Assembly (NCBI GenBank): GCA_018815765.1
Contig: JAHIWM010000181.1
Span: 1 to 47,412, forward strand
Direction: 5' to 3'
Origin: Gammaproteobacteria bacterium
GTDB taxonomy: Bacteria; Pseudomonadota; Gammaproteobacteria; Enterobacterales; Alteromonadaceae
DNA length: 47,412 bases
The notes below the pieces were generated by a model. It did not search any database. It saw nothing but the letters and a program-made list of their open reading frames with translations, and had not been told where the DNA came from. This document shows positions 19,775 through 29,336 of the stretch, in pieces; position 1 is the first letter of the stretch; each line of letters opens with the position of its first letter. Position numbers and translations under genes: made by a program.

Positions 19775-20239
19775 ATGAATGTTGAGTATGTAAATCCGTT
19801 TCTCTCTTCGTTAGTCAATGTGTTAGGTACCATGGCCAATACCAAAATTGTGCCCGGACAGCCAAGATTAAAGAAAGACGAACAAGCTCGCGGTGAAGTA
19901 TCAGGTTTGATTGGTATGATAGGCCCAACCACAAAAGGGTCATTCTCAGTCACTTTTGAAGAATCTTTGGCGCTGGAAATCATGTCCAGAATGTTAGGCG
20001 AAAAACCTGACAAAATTAATGAAGACGTCACAGATATGGTCGGCGAAATCACGAACATGGTGACTGGTGGCGCTAAACGTATTCTTGGCGAAAAAGGCCA
20101 CGAATTCAGCATGGCAACTCCTGTTGTCGTATCAGGAAAAGGCCACACCATTACTCATAAAACCACTGGTGCAAAAATTCTGATGCCATTTGATTCAGAC
20201 TTCGGCAAAGTGTTTATTGAAGTCAGCTTCGACGAATAA
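19775..20239 (+). CDS. cheX: CheX-type chemotaxis phosphatase-like protein
   Basis: 154 residues of the CheC/CheX/FliY phosphatase fold: MNVEYVNPFLSSLVNVLGTM, GLIGMIGPTTKGSFSVTFEE and VSGKGHTITHKTTGAKILMP. The catalytic E-x-x-N of this family is present as GEITNMV (Glu91, Asn94), so it should be able to dephosphorylate CheY-like response regulators. It is a lone gene far from any chemotaxis operon, as is common for CheX in gammaproteobacteria. Its stop is four bases before a long palindrome shared with two other sites. Confidence 0.85.
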   Translation: MNVEYVNPFLSSLVNVLGTMANTKIVPGQPRLKKDEQARGEVSGLIGMIGPTTKGSFSVTFEESLALEIMSRMLGEKPDKINEDVTDMVGEITNMVTGGAKRILGEKGHEFSMATPVVVSGKGHTITHKTTGAKILMPFDSDFGKVFIEVSFDE

Positions 20240-20243
20240 TTAA

Positions 20244-20292
20244 TGGGGTCAGATCACATTATTGGCCTGGCCAATAATGTGATCTGACCCCA
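20244..20292. repeat. Long palindrome, copy 1 (between convergent cheX and alr)
   Basis: A perfect inverted repeat: 24-base arms TGGGGTCAGATCACATT + ATTGGCC around a single T. It fills nearly all of the gap between the 3' ends of cheX (+) and alr (-). The outer 17 bases of each arm are the same as in the copies at 25964 and 33111; the inner part differs but stays self-complementary. It may act as a two-way terminator or mRNA end protector. Confidence 0.95.
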
Positions 20293-20295
20293 ATT

Positions 20296-21372
20296 TCATT
20301 CCTGATAGCGGAATTCGACCCTGCTGGTGATATTACAGAGCAGCTCGTAAGGAATAGTTTGTACCTGCTCTGCAATTTCTTCGACAGGTAAATCGGCGCC
20401 CCATAACAGCACTTCATCCCCAATCTGCACGTCAGCATTACCAATGTCCACTGTGGTCATATCCATAGAGACGCGACCTACTATCGGATACCGCTCACCT
20501 TTAATCAGCACAGGACAACCATTGCTGGCAGCCCTAGGGTAACCATCACCATAACCTACAGCGACCACAGCTAAACGGGTATCAGCTGGCGCAGTCCAGG
20601 TACCACCATAACCTACTTTGTCACCTTGCTTTACATCACGCACTGCAATCACGCTGCTGCTAAAGCTCATCACAGCTTTTAGCTGATGCTGCTCTGCTCT
20701 GCCCTGCTCTATCGGCGAAACGCCGTATAAAGCTAAACCAGGACGGATCCAATGGCCATGGCTTTGTGACCAGGCAAGAGTACCGGCAGAATTGGCCAGA
20801 CAAAGCTCGCCAGCCAAACCTTCAACAGTTTTCATAAAAAGATCGATCTGCTGTTGGGTGCTATCAACCGTCAGTTCATCAGCGCTGGCAAAATGAGTCA
20901 TCAGCCGCATCGGCTGGATCACATTAGGGCTTTGGCACAACTGCTGATAGGCCTGCAAAAACTCTTGCGGCAATAAACCTAAGCGGTGCATACCGCTGTC
21001 CATTTTCAGCCAGACGTGCACAGGGGAATCCAGCTCTGCAGCAACTAATGCCTCGACCTGACTTGGATGATGCACTACCACCTGTAAGTTACTGGCAACC
21101 ACTTGCGGCAATTCGTCAGCATGGAAAAAACCTTCCAGCAGCACTATAGGTTTGACTATACCACCGGCGCGCAGCATCAAGGCTTCATCTATACGAGCCA
21201 CACCAAAGGCACTGGCGTCTTTTAGTTGTTCTGCCACTTTCAGTAAACCATGGCCATAGGCATTGGCTTTTAATACCGCCAGTACTTTGCTATTCGGAGC
21301 TGCAGCACGGACTTGTTGTAAATTATGCAATAAGGCCGCTAAATCAATGCGGGCCTGTGGACGACGACTCAT
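20296..21372 (-). CDS. alr: Alanine racemase
   Basis: 358 residues, PLP-dependent, converting L- to D-alanine for peptidoglycan. Lys35 in VLAVLKANAYGHG holds the cofactor; the second catalytic base is the Tyr of KVGYGGTW in the C-terminal domain. WLKMDSGMHRLG and GRVSMDMTTVDI are further family motifs. The start overlaps the dnaB stop by one base, the dnaB-alr pair seen in E. coli and relatives, so it is co-transcribed with the replicative helicase gene. Confidence 0.97.
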   Translation of the reverse strand: MSRRPQARIDLAALLHNLQQVRAAAPNSKVLAVLKANAYGHGLLKVAEQLKDASAFGVARIDEALMLRAGGIVKPIVLLEGFFHADELPQVVASNLQVVVHHPSQVEALVAAELDSPVHVWLKMDSGMHRLGLLPQEFLQAYQQLCQSPNVIQPMRLMTHFASADELTVDSTQQQIDLFMKTVEGLAGELCLANSAGTLAWSQSHGHWIRPGLALYGVSPIEQGRAEQHQLKAVMSFSSSVIAVRDVKQGDKVGYGGTWTAPADTRLAVVAVGYGDGYPRAASNGCPVLIKGERYPIVGRVSMDMTTVDIGNADVQIGDEVLLWGADLPVEEIAEQVQTIPYELLCNITSRVEFRYQE

Positions 21373-22763
21373 TAATACTCGTCCTCAAAACGGGCAGTAC
21401 CTGCGTAGTTGTCAAAACGTGAATACCGACCATGGAAGGTCAGGCGAATACGACCTATAGGGCCGTTACGCTGCTTACCTATGATGACTTCCGCCGTACC
21501 TTTATCCGGGCTGTCGTCGTGATAAACCTCATCACGGTAGATAAACATAATTAAGTCGGCATCCTGCTCGATAGAACCGGATTCACGTAAGTCGGAGTTG
21601 ACCGGACGCTTGTCGGCTCTTTGTTCCAAACTACGGTTAAGCTGCGACAAAGCCACCACAGGCACTTTTAACTCTTTGGCTAAAGCTTTGAGTGAACGCG
21701 AAATTTCGGCGATTTCTAAAGTACGGTTTTCCGATAAACCCGGCACTGTCATCAACTGCAGATAGTCGACCATAATCATACTCAGGCCACCATGTTCACG
21801 CGCCACACGACGGGCCCGGGAACGGACTTCAGTCGGTGTTAAACCCGAGGCATCATCGATATACATTTTGCCTTTGCTGTTCAGAAGTTCGATGGCGGAC
21901 GATAAACGCGCCCAATCTTCGTCGTCCAGCTGACCTGTCCGCACTTTGGTTTGGTCAATACGGCCTAAAGATGCCAGCATCCTCATCATAATTTGTTCGG
22001 ACGGCATCTCTAAGCTGAAAATAAGCACGGGTTTATCGCTGGTAATAGCAGCGTGTTCACACAAGTTCATCGCAAAAGTGGTTTTACCCATAGAAGGACG
22101 AGCCGCTACGATAATCAGATCGGACGGCTGCATACCGTTGGTCATTTTATCCAGATCCATATAACCCGTGGAGACACCAGTTAAACCACCGGCGCTTGGG
22201 TTACGGAACAACTCGTCAATTTTATCTATAGTTTTCGACAAAATGCTGTTGATAGGCTCAGGGCCTTCATTCGAGTTGGCGCGCTGCTCGGCGATTTTAA
22301 ATACTTTAGTCTCAGCGAAATCCAGAAGCTCAGCGCTGTTACGACCCTGCGGGTCGTAGCCTGCATCAGCAATGTCGTGCGCCACTGAAATCATATCCCG
22401 TACCACAGCGCGTTCACGCACTATGTCGGCATAAGCCAGAATATTGGCCGCACTTGGGGTGTTTTTGGCAATTTCACCTAAATAAGCAAAACCACCCACA
22501 TCAGCTAATTGCTGACTGCGCTCTAAGGTTTCGGAAACAGTAATTAAGTCGATAGGCTGGTTGGCTTCAGCCACCCGCGACATAGCAGAAAAAATAAAAC
22601 GGTGTGAACGTAAATAGAAGTCGTGCTCCACCACTTTTTCTGAGACTTTGTCCCAGGCATCATTATCCAGCATTAAACCGCCTAAGACGGATTGCTCGGC
22701 TTCAATGGAATGTGGCGGCATTTTCACCGCAGCGACTTGTTTGTCTCTTTGCTTATTGTCCAT
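21372..22763 (-). CDS. dnaB: Replicative DNA helicase DnaB
   Basis: 463 residues, hexameric 5'-3' helicase of the replication fork. The N-terminal domain (PPHSIEAEQSVLGGLMLDND) binds primase and loader. The RecA-like motor has Walker A ARPSMGKTTFAMN, Walker B-like LSMIMVDYLQLM, and the arginine-finger segment SRSLKALAKELKVPVVALSQ. No intein is present, although this is a frequent insertion site. Upstream, 180 bases separate it from rplI; the whole dnaB-alr pair follows the rpsF operon on the same strand, as in E. coli. Confidence 0.98.
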   Translation of the reverse strand: MDNKQRDKQVAAVKMPPHSIEAEQSVLGGLMLDNDAWDKVSEKVVEHDFYLRSHRFIFSAMSRVAEANQPIDLITVSETLERSQQLADVGGFAYLGEIAKNTPSAANILAYADIVRERAVVRDMISVAHDIADAGYDPQGRNSAELLDFAETKVFKIAEQRANSNEGPEPINSILSKTIDKIDELFRNPSAGGLTGVSTGYMDLDKMTNGMQPSDLIIVAARPSMGKTTFAMNLCEHAAITSDKPVLIFSLEMPSEQIMMRMLASLGRIDQTKVRTGQLDDEDWARLSSAIELLNSKGKMYIDDASGLTPTEVRSRARRVAREHGGLSMIMVDYLQLMTVPGLSENRTLEIAEISRSLKALAKELKVPVVALSQLNRSLEQRADKRPVNSDLRESGSIEQDADLIMFIYRDEVYHDDSPDKGTAEVIIGKQRNGPIGRIRLTFHGRYSRFDNYAGTARFEDEY

Positions 22764-22908
22764 AACACCAGAAGTTCTAGAAAATAGGTCACAGGCTGAT
22801 AGCGCCTGCCAGGGAGCGATAGCCTATCATTAAAGCATGTATGAAGGTTTGGAAAAATCAGTAAAGCAGAATTTTTTTAACGTAAAACGAAGGTAGAGCC
22901 AGAAGGGA

Positions 22909-22934
22909 TTGGGCACACAAAACTGTGTGCCCAA
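22909..22934 (-). terminator. Hairpin after rplI
   Basis: A perfect 11 bp stem TTGGGCACACA / TGTGTGCCCAA with a four-base loop, immediately past the rplI stop. There is no good U tract on the minus strand, so read-through into dnaB is possible. Confidence 0.6.
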
Positions 22935-22942
22935 AAGGCTTA

Positions 22943-23395
22943 TTAAGCCTCAGCAACCACTACTACTTTGATAGTAGTTGTTACTTCTGCGTGTAACTGC
23001 AGTGCGATGTCGAATTCGCCAGTTTCACGGATAGTACCGTTAGGTAACTTCACTTCAGCTTTCGTTACTGCAACACCTGCAGCAGTGATAGCATCAGCGA
23101 TATCACGTGTACCAACTGAACCGAATAATTTGCCTTCGTCACCAGCTTTAGAAGCTAAAGTTACTTCAGCCAGAGCAACGATCTTCTCAGCACGAGCTTG
23201 AGAAGTTGCTAAAGTTTCAGCCAGTTTGGCTTCTAATTCAGCACGACGCTGTTCAAATTTTTCGATGTTAGCTTTGGTAGCTGGAACTGCTTTTCCCTGT
23301 GGGAATAAGAAGTTACGAGCATAACCAGATTTAACAGTTACGTTGTCGCCTAAACCACCAAGGTTAGCAACTTTGTCCAACAGAATAATTTCCAT
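22943..23395 (-). CDS. rplI: 50S ribosomal protein L9
   Basis: 150 residues. Starts [20 protein letters not shown], the N-terminal domain that binds 23S rRNA near the L1 stalk, followed by the long connecting helix ([20 protein letters not shown]) and a C-terminal domain with the [16 protein letters not shown] motif. Last gene of rpsF-priB-rpsR-rplI; a hairpin follows. Confidence 0.98.
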   Translation of the reverse strand: MEIILLDKVANLGGLGDNVTVKSGYARNFLFPQGKAVPATKANIEKFEQRRAELEAKLAETLATSQARAEKIVALAEVTLASKAGDEGKLFGSVGTRDIADAITAAGVAVTKAEVKLPNGTIRETGEFDIALQLHAEVTTTIKVVVVAEA

Positions 23396-23433
23396 TGTAA
23401 TACCCTCTCTGTATACGGTTTAACCAGTCGCTG

Positions 23434-23661
23434 TTAGCTATGTGAATCGCTGTATGGTAACAAGGCCAGGTAGCGTGCGCGTTTGATAGCGCGAGCTAAT
23501 TGACGTTGATACTTAGCGCTGGTACCAGTGATACGGCTTGGGACAATTTTGCCACTTTCAGTGACATAATTTTTTAACGTAGCTGTATCTTTGTAATCGA
23601 TCTCAATCACGCCTTCTGCAGAGAAACGGCAGAATTTACGGCGACGGAAATAACGAGCCAT
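23434..23661 (-). CDS. rpsR: 30S ribosomal protein S18
   Basis: 75 residues, starting [20 protein letters not shown] and containing the S18 signature [20 protein letters not shown]. It binds 16S rRNA as a partner of S6 on the platform of the small subunit. Sits between priB (10 bases upstream) and rplI. Confidence 0.98.
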   Translation of the reverse strand: MARYFRRRKFCRFSAEGVIEIDYKDTATLKNYVTESGKIVPSRITGTSAKYQRQLARAIKRARYLALLPYSDSHS

Positions 23662-23671
23662 GAAATTTCTC

Positions 23672-23983
23672 CTAACTTAATATTTCAATCTGTTGGGCAT
23701 GCAACACCAGTTTAGACTGACCGCTGCGGCTCTGATGGCGGTTTAAAAAACCTGTCACCCGAACTTTGTTTCCCAGTTTCAAATTGTGAGTTTGTTGCGC
23801 TAACCCGGCTCCTGCACAAACTACTTGTAGTCTGACATAAACCTGACGGTTAAAACCGGCTTCCTGCTGCACCGATTGGTGCTCAATCACTAAATAACTG
23901 TGAGGAATACCGGCCGGACTTTCGCTGTGGTCGACCTGACGGCATATAGTGCCAGTCACAACCAGGCTATTGTCCATCTGCAA
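23672..23983 (-). CDS. priB: Primosomal replication protein PriB
   Basis: 103 residues with a single OB fold. Binds single-stranded DNA and PriA during restart of stalled replication forks. Recognisable parts are [40 protein letters not shown] and [20 protein letters not shown]. Placed between rpsF and rpsR as in E. coli, with one base between its start and the rpsF stop. Start taken at 23983 (MQMDNSLVV), the Met at residue 3 being an alternative. Confidence 0.93.
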   Translation of the reverse strand: MQMDNSLVVTGTICRQVDHSESPAGIPHSYLVIEHQSVQQEAGFNRQVYVRLQVVCAGAGLAQQTHNLKLGNKVRVTGFLNRHQSRSGQSKLVLHAQQIEILS

Positions 23984-23984
23984 A

Positions 23985-24362
23985 TTACTCGTCGTTTGCT
24001 ACCAGCTCATCTGAATCACGAGGAGCACGGTCACGACGTTCGTCACGTACCTTGGCCATTGGTGATGGCTCAGTCACGGCAGTGTTAGTGCGCATGATCA
24101 GGTTACGCAATACAGCGTCGTTGAAGCGGAAGTTAGTTTCCAGCTCGTCAATTACTGCCTGTGGCGCTTCTACGTTCATCAGAACATAGTGAGCTTTGTG
24201 CAGCTTTTCGATTGGATAAGCTAATTGACGACGGCCCCAGTCTTCTAAGCGGTGAATTGAACCACCAGCTTCTTTGATCGCGCCAGTGTAACGCTCGATC
24301 ATTCCTGGAACTTGTTCACTTTGATCTGGGTGAACCATAAACACGATTTCGTAATGACGCAT
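23985..24362 (-). CDS. rpsF: 30S ribosomal protein S6
   Basis: 125 residues, [20 protein letters not shown], with the S6 core [20 protein letters not shown] and VLMNVEA. The acidic C-terminal tail ([11 protein letters not shown]) is the part that RimK extends with glutamates in E. coli. First gene of the operon; a strong ribosome site (TAAGGAGC) stands before the ATG. A promoter is visible at 24451-24479, leaving a leader of about 80 bases in which S6:S18 feedback control is known in other bacteria. Confidence 0.98.
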   Translation of the reverse strand: MRHYEIVFMVHPDQSEQVPGMIERYTGAIKEAGGSIHRLEDWGRRQLAYPIEKLHKAHYVLMNVEAPQAVIDELETNFRFNDAVLRNLIMRTNTAVTEPSPMAKVRDERRDRAPRDSDELVANDE

Positions 24363-24450
24363 TGTAGCTCCTTACGGTTAGTTAGCCTCGGGTGAGCTCG
24401 GCCAGACTCGCATAGAGGCAAGGAACGTTCTGGATGGCCGAAGGGGCGGT

Positions 24451-24479
24451 ATTCTAGGGGTTTCTTGATGCTAAAACAA
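24451..24479 (-). promoter_or_regulatory. Promoter of the rpsF-priB-rpsR-rplI operon
   Basis: Minus strand -35 TTGTTT (24474-24479) and -10 TAGAAT (24451-24456) with 17 bases between. The GC-rich leader from about 24444 to 24363 includes GGCCGAGCTCACCCGAGGC, with CCG repeats like those in known S6:S18-binding leaders; I could not confirm the fold. Confidence 0.6.
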
Positions 24480-24594
24480 GCAGCAACACGGATTTTTATC
24501 AGGCTATAGCGCGAATTTACCGGGGATATTGCTATTTTACGGAAAAGCCCCCATAACATTTCCAACTGAGCAAGAAATACACAGGGATAACGCC

Positions 24595-25959
24595 ATGAGT
24601 TTCAGAATAGAACGCGACAGTATGGGTGAAGTACAATTACCGGCAGAGGCCTTGTATCAGGCGCAAACGCAGCGGGCTTTAGATAACTTTCAAATCAGTC
24701 AGTTGACGATGCCACCAGCTTTTATTAAAGCGGTATTGCGAGTCAAACAAGCTGCTGCTGCCGCCAATCTTGAGCTGAAATTACTGGAACCAGATATTGC
24801 ATCAGCGATCAATTCTGCTGCAGAGCAACAACTGCTCGAGCTTGATATGGCGCACTACCCTATCGACCTGTTTCAGACGGGCTCCGGCACCAGCACTAAT
24901 ATGAATGTGAATGAAGTACTGGCGACCTTATCCGGCAAAAGTTCAGGCCTGGCTATTAGCCCTAACGATCATATTAATTTAGGCCAAAGCAGTAATGATG
25001 TCATTCCAACCGCTATTCATTTAAGTGCAGCAGTTGCCAACCATCAGTTGATTGAGACGCTGACCAAACTGGAAGCTGTAATAGCCACTAAAGCTCAAGA
25101 AGTTGGTCATATCGTCAAAACAGGCCGCACTCATTTAATGGATGCGATGCCTGTGACTTTTGCCCAGGTGTTATCCGGCTGGCAGGCGCAAATTGCCCAT
25201 GCCCGGCAGCAACTGGAGTTTGCCCAGCAACAAGTATTAGCGCTTGCCCAGGGCGGCACAGCTGTGGGTACTGGTATTAATGCCCATCCGGATTTTGCTG
25301 CTTTGTTTTGTCAGAAGCTCAGCAGCCAGACAGGTTTAAAATTCAGACCCAGCTCCAACTTCTTTTTAAGTTTAGGCTCGCAAGACTCTATTGTGGCTTT
25401 ATCAGGTGCGACCAAAGTGCTGGCTGTGGCTTTAATGAAAATCGCCAATGACTTACGCTGGATGAATTCCGGCCCGCTGGCAGGTTTAGGCGAAATTGCG
25501 CTGCCTGCGTTGCAACCTGGCTCTTCCATTATGCCGGGCAAGGTCAACCCGGTGATCCCTGAGGCTGTGGCCATGGTGGCGGCTCAGGTGATAGGCAACG
25601 ATGCCACTATTACAGTGGCTGGTCAGTCTGGCAACTTTGAGCTGAATGTAATGTTACCCGTCATAACCCATAACATCTTACAAAGCCTGGAGCTGTTAAG
25701 TTCAGCAAGCTCTGCTTTAGGCGAAAAAGCCATAGCAGGTTTTACAGTGCAGGAAGACAAGATAAACGAAGCGTTGTCGCGTAACCCAATTCTGGTGACT
25801 GCACTCAATCCATTGATTGGGTATTTAAAAGCAGCAGATATTGCCAAGCAGGCTTACAAAGAAAAGCGGCCTGTCATTGAAGTCGCAGTGGAACAAACCA
25901 ATTACAGCAGAGAAGAATTGGAGAAGTTACTAGACCCAGCCCTTTTAAGTCAGGGTTAA
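24595..25959 (+). CDS. fumC: Fumarate hydratase, class II
   Basis: 454 residues from the ATG at 24595 (MSFRIERDSMGEVQLPAEAL); the open frame runs back to 24529 without homology-like sequence. Iron-free, heat-stable tetrameric fumarase of the citric-acid cycle. Family motifs are FQTGSGTSTNMNVNEV, SSNDVIPTAIH, KTGRTHLMDAMPVTFAQ and the signature GSSIMPGKVNP with the active-site loop. It lies on the opposite strand to its neighbours, between rpsF (divergent) and rlmB (convergent), interrupting the rlmB-rpsF order of E. coli. A long palindrome follows the stop. Confidence 0.97.
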   Translation: MSFRIERDSMGEVQLPAEALYQAQTQRALDNFQISQLTMPPAFIKAVLRVKQAAAAANLELKLLEPDIASAINSAAEQQLLELDMAHYPIDLFQTGSGTSTNMNVNEVLATLSGKSSGLAISPNDHINLGQSSNDVIPTAIHLSAAVANHQLIETLTKLEAVIATKAQEVGHIVKTGRTHLMDAMPVTFAQVLSGWQAQIAHARQQLEFAQQQVLALAQGGTAVGTGINAHPDFAALFCQKLSSQTGLKFRPSSNFFLSLGSQDSIVALSGATKVLAVALMKIANDLRWMNSGPLAGLGEIALPALQPGSSIMPGKVNPVIPEAVAMVAAQVIGNDATITVAGQSGNFELNVMLPVITHNILQSLELLSSASSALGEKAIAGFTVQEDKINEALSRNPILVTALNPLIGYLKAADIAKQAYKEKRPVIEVAVEQTNYSREELEKLLDPALLSQG

Positions 25960-25963
25960 CACT

Positions 25964-26020
25964 TAAAATGGGGTCAGATCACATTGTTAACGGTTAACAA
26001 TGTGATCTGACCCCATTTTA
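25964..26020. repeat. Long palindrome, copy 2 (between convergent fumC and rlmB)
   Basis: A perfect 28-base inverted repeat around a single G: outer TAAAATGGGGTCAGATCAC, inner ATTGTTAAC. It fills the whole gap between the fumC stop and the rlmB stop, which begins at the next base. Identical to copy 3 (33111-33165) over 27 bases of each arm; the centre base differs. With T runs at both ends it would make a very strong two-way terminator. Confidence 0.95.
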
Positions 26021-26755
26021 TTACTGGCGCTGACGCACAGCTTCAAATAAGCAGATACCGGTCGCGACCGATACGTTTAAGCTCGAAACTGAACCAAACA
26101 TCGGGATCTTCATCAGCGAATCACAATGCTCTCGGGTCAGACGGCGTAAACCATCGCCTTCAGCGCCCAAAGCTATGGCCAGAGGACCATTTAGCTTGGT
26201 TTGATAAATAGTGGTGTCGGTTTCACCAGCAGCACCTACTACCCAAATACCAGCGTCTTTTAACTCGCGAATAGTACGGGCTAAGTTAGTCACCGTAATA
26301 AAAGGCACTACTTCAGCAGCACCACAAGCCACTTTACGCACCACAGGCGTGACTTTGACTGACCGGTCTTTAGGAGCGACCACTGCATGCACTCCAGCCG
26401 CATCAGCACTACGTAAAATAGCGCCTAAGTTATGTGGGTCGGTAATGCCATCTAAAATCAGAATAAAAGGACTGGATTGCTCAGCGATAATACGGGCTAA
26501 ATCCTGTTCGGTGCCGGTTTGCTGAGCGCGGGCTCTTGCCACGACTCCTTGATGTTGCGCACCATTGACCTTTTCATCCAAAGCTCTGCGGTTGCAGTAC
26601 TGTACTGATACGCCAAAATCACGGGCGAATTTCAGCAACGGCTGTAAACGCTGATCGTCTTTGTCTTTTAAGATAAAAAGTTCAAGAACATCTTCCGGTG
26701 CACGTTCAAATAACGCACTTACCGCATGAATACCAAATACAAAATCTGCGCTCAT
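26021..26755 (-). CDS. rlmB: 23S rRNA (guanosine-2'-O-)-methyltransferase RlmB
   Basis: 244 residues of the SpoU family; methylates the ribose of G2251 in the peptidyl-transferase loop. The N-terminal L30e-like domain ([20 protein letters not shown]) precedes the knotted SPOUT domain with [33 protein letters not shown] and the knot [18 protein letters not shown]. It follows rnr by 91 bases, the standard rnr-rlmB operon; a GCCCGG/CCGGGC hairpin (26780-26796) lies in that gap. Confidence 0.97.
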   Translation of the reverse strand: MSADFVFGIHAVSALFERAPEDVLELFILKDKDDQRLQPLLKFARDFGVSVQYCNRRALDEKVNGAQHQGVVARARAQQTGTEQDLARIIAEQSSPFILILDGITDPHNLGAILRSADAAGVHAVVAPKDRSVKVTPVVRKVACGAAEVVPFITVTNLARTIRELKDAGIWVVGAAGETDTTIYQTKLNGPLAIALGAEGDGLRRLTREHCDSLMKIPMFGSVSSLNVSVATGICLFEAVRQRQ

Positions 26756-26846
26756 CGCAACCTCTTTAAAAATGACCGAGCCCGGAATTACCGGGCCCAG
26801 TTTGAATAGCTGCTAGTGTAGCAAAAACACCAGCCTATTGCTTTTG

Positions 26847-29279
26847 CTACTTACGCTTACGCGGTGCTTTGCCGGGCCGTGGACCAGCAGGGCTTTTCGC
26901 TGCTGGACTCTTTGCTGCTGGTTTGCTTCCCGCTGGCTTTTTCGCAGCAGGCTTTTTACCTACAGGCTTTCTACCCGAGTTACCCGGCGCTGTTTGCTCA
27001 ACACCGGCTTTACGGGCACCTTTTTTGCGCATTGAAGCCTTTTCTTCCGCTGGTGTCATGGCCGCTTTTTTACTGGCGCTGATTTTGCGATTCGACGTAG
27101 TGCGTTTTTCCATACCCACTATGCCTAAATCAATTTTGCGCGCTTCCAGGTTTACCGCCAGCACTTTGACTTCAATCAGATCGCCCATACGGTATTGCAC
27201 ATTGCTATGCTCACCTTTCAGCACCTGACGTTCAGTATCGAAGTGGTAATAGTCGTTTTGCAACGAGGTGACATGCACCAAACCTTCGATATACAAGTCG
27301 CTGATACGGACAAACAAACCAAAGTTAGTGACAGTAGACACCACACCTTTGAAGCTGTCGCCAATGTGATCCTGCATATACTCACATTTCAGCCAGTCTG
27401 CTACTTCACGGGTTGCATCGTCAGCACGGCGCTCCGTCATCGAACATTGTTCACCCAAAGGATGAATTTGTTTTTCAGTGTAGCCTTTAGGCCCAGTGAC
27501 TTTCTGACCCTGAGTTTGCAAAATGGCTTTAATAGCACGGTGCAACACCAGATCCGGATAACGACGAATAGGCGAAGTAAAGTGAGCATATTGCTCTAAT
27601 GCCAGACCAAAGTGGCCAAGGTTATCGCCCTGATACACAGCCTGTTTCATTGAGCGCAGCATGGTCATTTCTATCAGCTCTTTATCCGGTCTGTCCTGCA
27701 GTTTTTGCAAAGTCAGCATCAGATCCAAAGGTGTTGGTTCCACCGGCAGATTAGCTTCAATACCTAATTCGGCAAGGAAACGTCTGAAGTTGGCAAAACG
27801 ATCGCCATCCGGGCGCTCATGCACACGAAACAAGGCAAAAGCTTCATGCTTTTCAATCAGCTTAGCGGCCGACACGTTGGCTAAAATCATACATTCTTCA
27901 ATGATCTTATGCGCTTCGTTACGGTGAATTGGCACTATCTGTTCAATCTTACGATGGCTGTTAAAGATAAAACGGGTTTCGACCGTTTCAAATTCAATGG
28001 CACCCCGTTCGGCCCGTACTTTCGCCATTTGTTTATACAGCGAATACAGGTTATCGATATTGGTTAAGTTGGCTTCATACTGCTGACGTAACTTCGGATC
28101 GCCTTCTAATATTGCGTGAACCTTGTTGTAGGTCAGACGTGCACTGGAATGCATCACGGCTTCATAAAACTGATAACCGTCCAGCTTGCCTTGTTTGCTG
28201 ATATGCATTTCAGCGACAAAACAAAGCCGGTCTGTATGTGGGTTCAGCGAACATAAACCGTTGGATAACACTTCAGGCAGCATAGGAACCACATGGTCCG
28301 GGAAATACACCGAGTTACCACGTTCCAGCGCTTCTTTATCCAGCGGAGTATCCGGCATGACATAAGCACTCACGTCCGCTATAGCGACCCATAAATGCCA
28401 GCCGCCATCGGCTTTGCGTTCACAGTACACAGCGTCATCAAAGTCACGGGCATCTTCACCGTCTATGGTAATCAAACCCAGTTGAGTCAGATCAACACGG
28501 CCTGCTTTAGCTTCTGCTGGTACTTCGGTGCCATAACCTGCCACTTGCTGTTCAACAGCTTTAGAAAACTCGTGGGGGATCTGGTGGTTACGAATAGCGA
28601 TTTCGATTTCCATACCAGGCGCCATATGTTCACCCAGCACTTCAATCACTTTGCCTACTGCATTTACTCTTTTGCTTGGACGCTGGCTGATTTCAACCAA
28701 CACCACCTGACCATGACGCGCTGCGCCTTCTTCACCAGGCGGTATCACAATGTCCTGGCTCAGCCGTGGATCGTCTGGTACCACAACACCTAAAGCAAAA
28801 TCTTTAAAGTAACGGCCTACTATAGGTTCATTACGGGCTTCTAAAATGCGGACTATACGGGCTTCCACTTTGTCACGGCTGGCAAAATCGCTTTTTGATG
28901 CCAGCACCACGTCGCCATGCAGCAGACGTTTCATTTCAAAGTTAGGAATAAACCAGTCTGGACCACCTTGTTCCAGCTTTAAGAAGCCAAAACCATCGCG
29001 GTGTCCTAATACAGTACCTTTAACTAAATCCAGGTCGTCGACCAGACCATAGCGTTTGCTTTTGTTAAACAGCAACTGGCCGTCACGTTCCATGGCGCGC
29101 AGACGTTTTTTCAGCGCAAACATCGCTTCATCGTCTGTCAGCTTTAATTCAGCGGCCAACTCTTCAAAGTAGGCAGGTTGTTGCCGCTGCTTTAAGTGTT
29201 CGAGGATAAATTCCCGACTAGGGATGGGGTTTTCATATTTTTCTTGCTCACGCGCAAGATGCGGATCTTTGACCGTCAT
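26847..29279 (-). CDS. rnr: Ribonuclease R
   Basis: 810 residues, a 3'-5' exoribonuclease that can degrade structured RNA and acts in RNA quality control. Order of parts: helix-turn-helix-like N-terminus, cold-shock domains (FIPNFEMKRLLHGDVV), the RNB catalytic core with DGEDARDFDDAVYC (about 274-287) holding the metal-binding Asp residues, the S1 domain (FKGVVSTVTNFGLFVRISDL), and a Lys/Ala/Pro-rich tail (about the last 70 residues: KPAAKKPAGSKPAAKSPA). The basic tail is known in RNase R but is here unusually repetitive. In Vibrio and relatives motX lies just upstream, as here. Confidence 0.98.
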   Translation of the reverse strand: MTVKDPHLAREQEKYENPIPSREFILEHLKQRQQPAYFEELAAELKLTDDEAMFALKKRLRAMERDGQLLFNKSKRYGLVDDLDLVKGTVLGHRDGFGFLKLEQGGPDWFIPNFEMKRLLHGDVVLASKSDFASRDKVEARIVRILEARNEPIVGRYFKDFALGVVVPDDPRLSQDIVIPPGEEGAARHGQVVLVEISQRPSKRVNAVGKVIEVLGEHMAPGMEIEIAIRNHQIPHEFSKAVEQQVAGYGTEVPAEAKAGRVDLTQLGLITIDGEDARDFDDAVYCERKADGGWHLWVAIADVSAYVMPDTPLDKEALERGNSVYFPDHVVPMLPEVLSNGLCSLNPHTDRLCFVAEMHISKQGKLDGYQFYEAVMHSSARLTYNKVHAILEGDPKLRQQYEANLTNIDNLYSLYKQMAKVRAERGAIEFETVETRFIFNSHRKIEQIVPIHRNEAHKIIEECMILANVSAAKLIEKHEAFALFRVHERPDGDRFANFRRFLAELGIEANLPVEPTPLDLMLTLQKLQDRPDKELIEMTMLRSMKQAVYQGDNLGHFGLALEQYAHFTSPIRRYPDLVLHRAIKAILQTQGQKVTGPKGYTEKQIHPLGEQCSMTERRADDATREVADWLKCEYMQDHIGDSFKGVVSTVTNFGLFVRISDLYIEGLVHVTSLQNDYYHFDTERQVLKGEHSNVQYRMGDLIEVKVLAVNLEARKIDLGIVGMEKRTTSNRKISASKKAAMTPAEEKASMRKKGARKAGVEQTAPGNSGRKPVGKKPAAKKPAGSKPAAKSPAAKSPAGPRPGKAPRKRK

Positions 29280-29336
29280 GTTTTCTCTTTTTCACTAATT
29301 CAGCCTGCAGTGTAGCAGTCGCAGGTGAATTTTTCA

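Noticed and set aside
26838-27228. Three overlapping + strand frames rich in Ala, Leu and Phe
   Set aside because: They mirror the repetitive Lys/Ala/Pro-coding end of rnr on the other strand.
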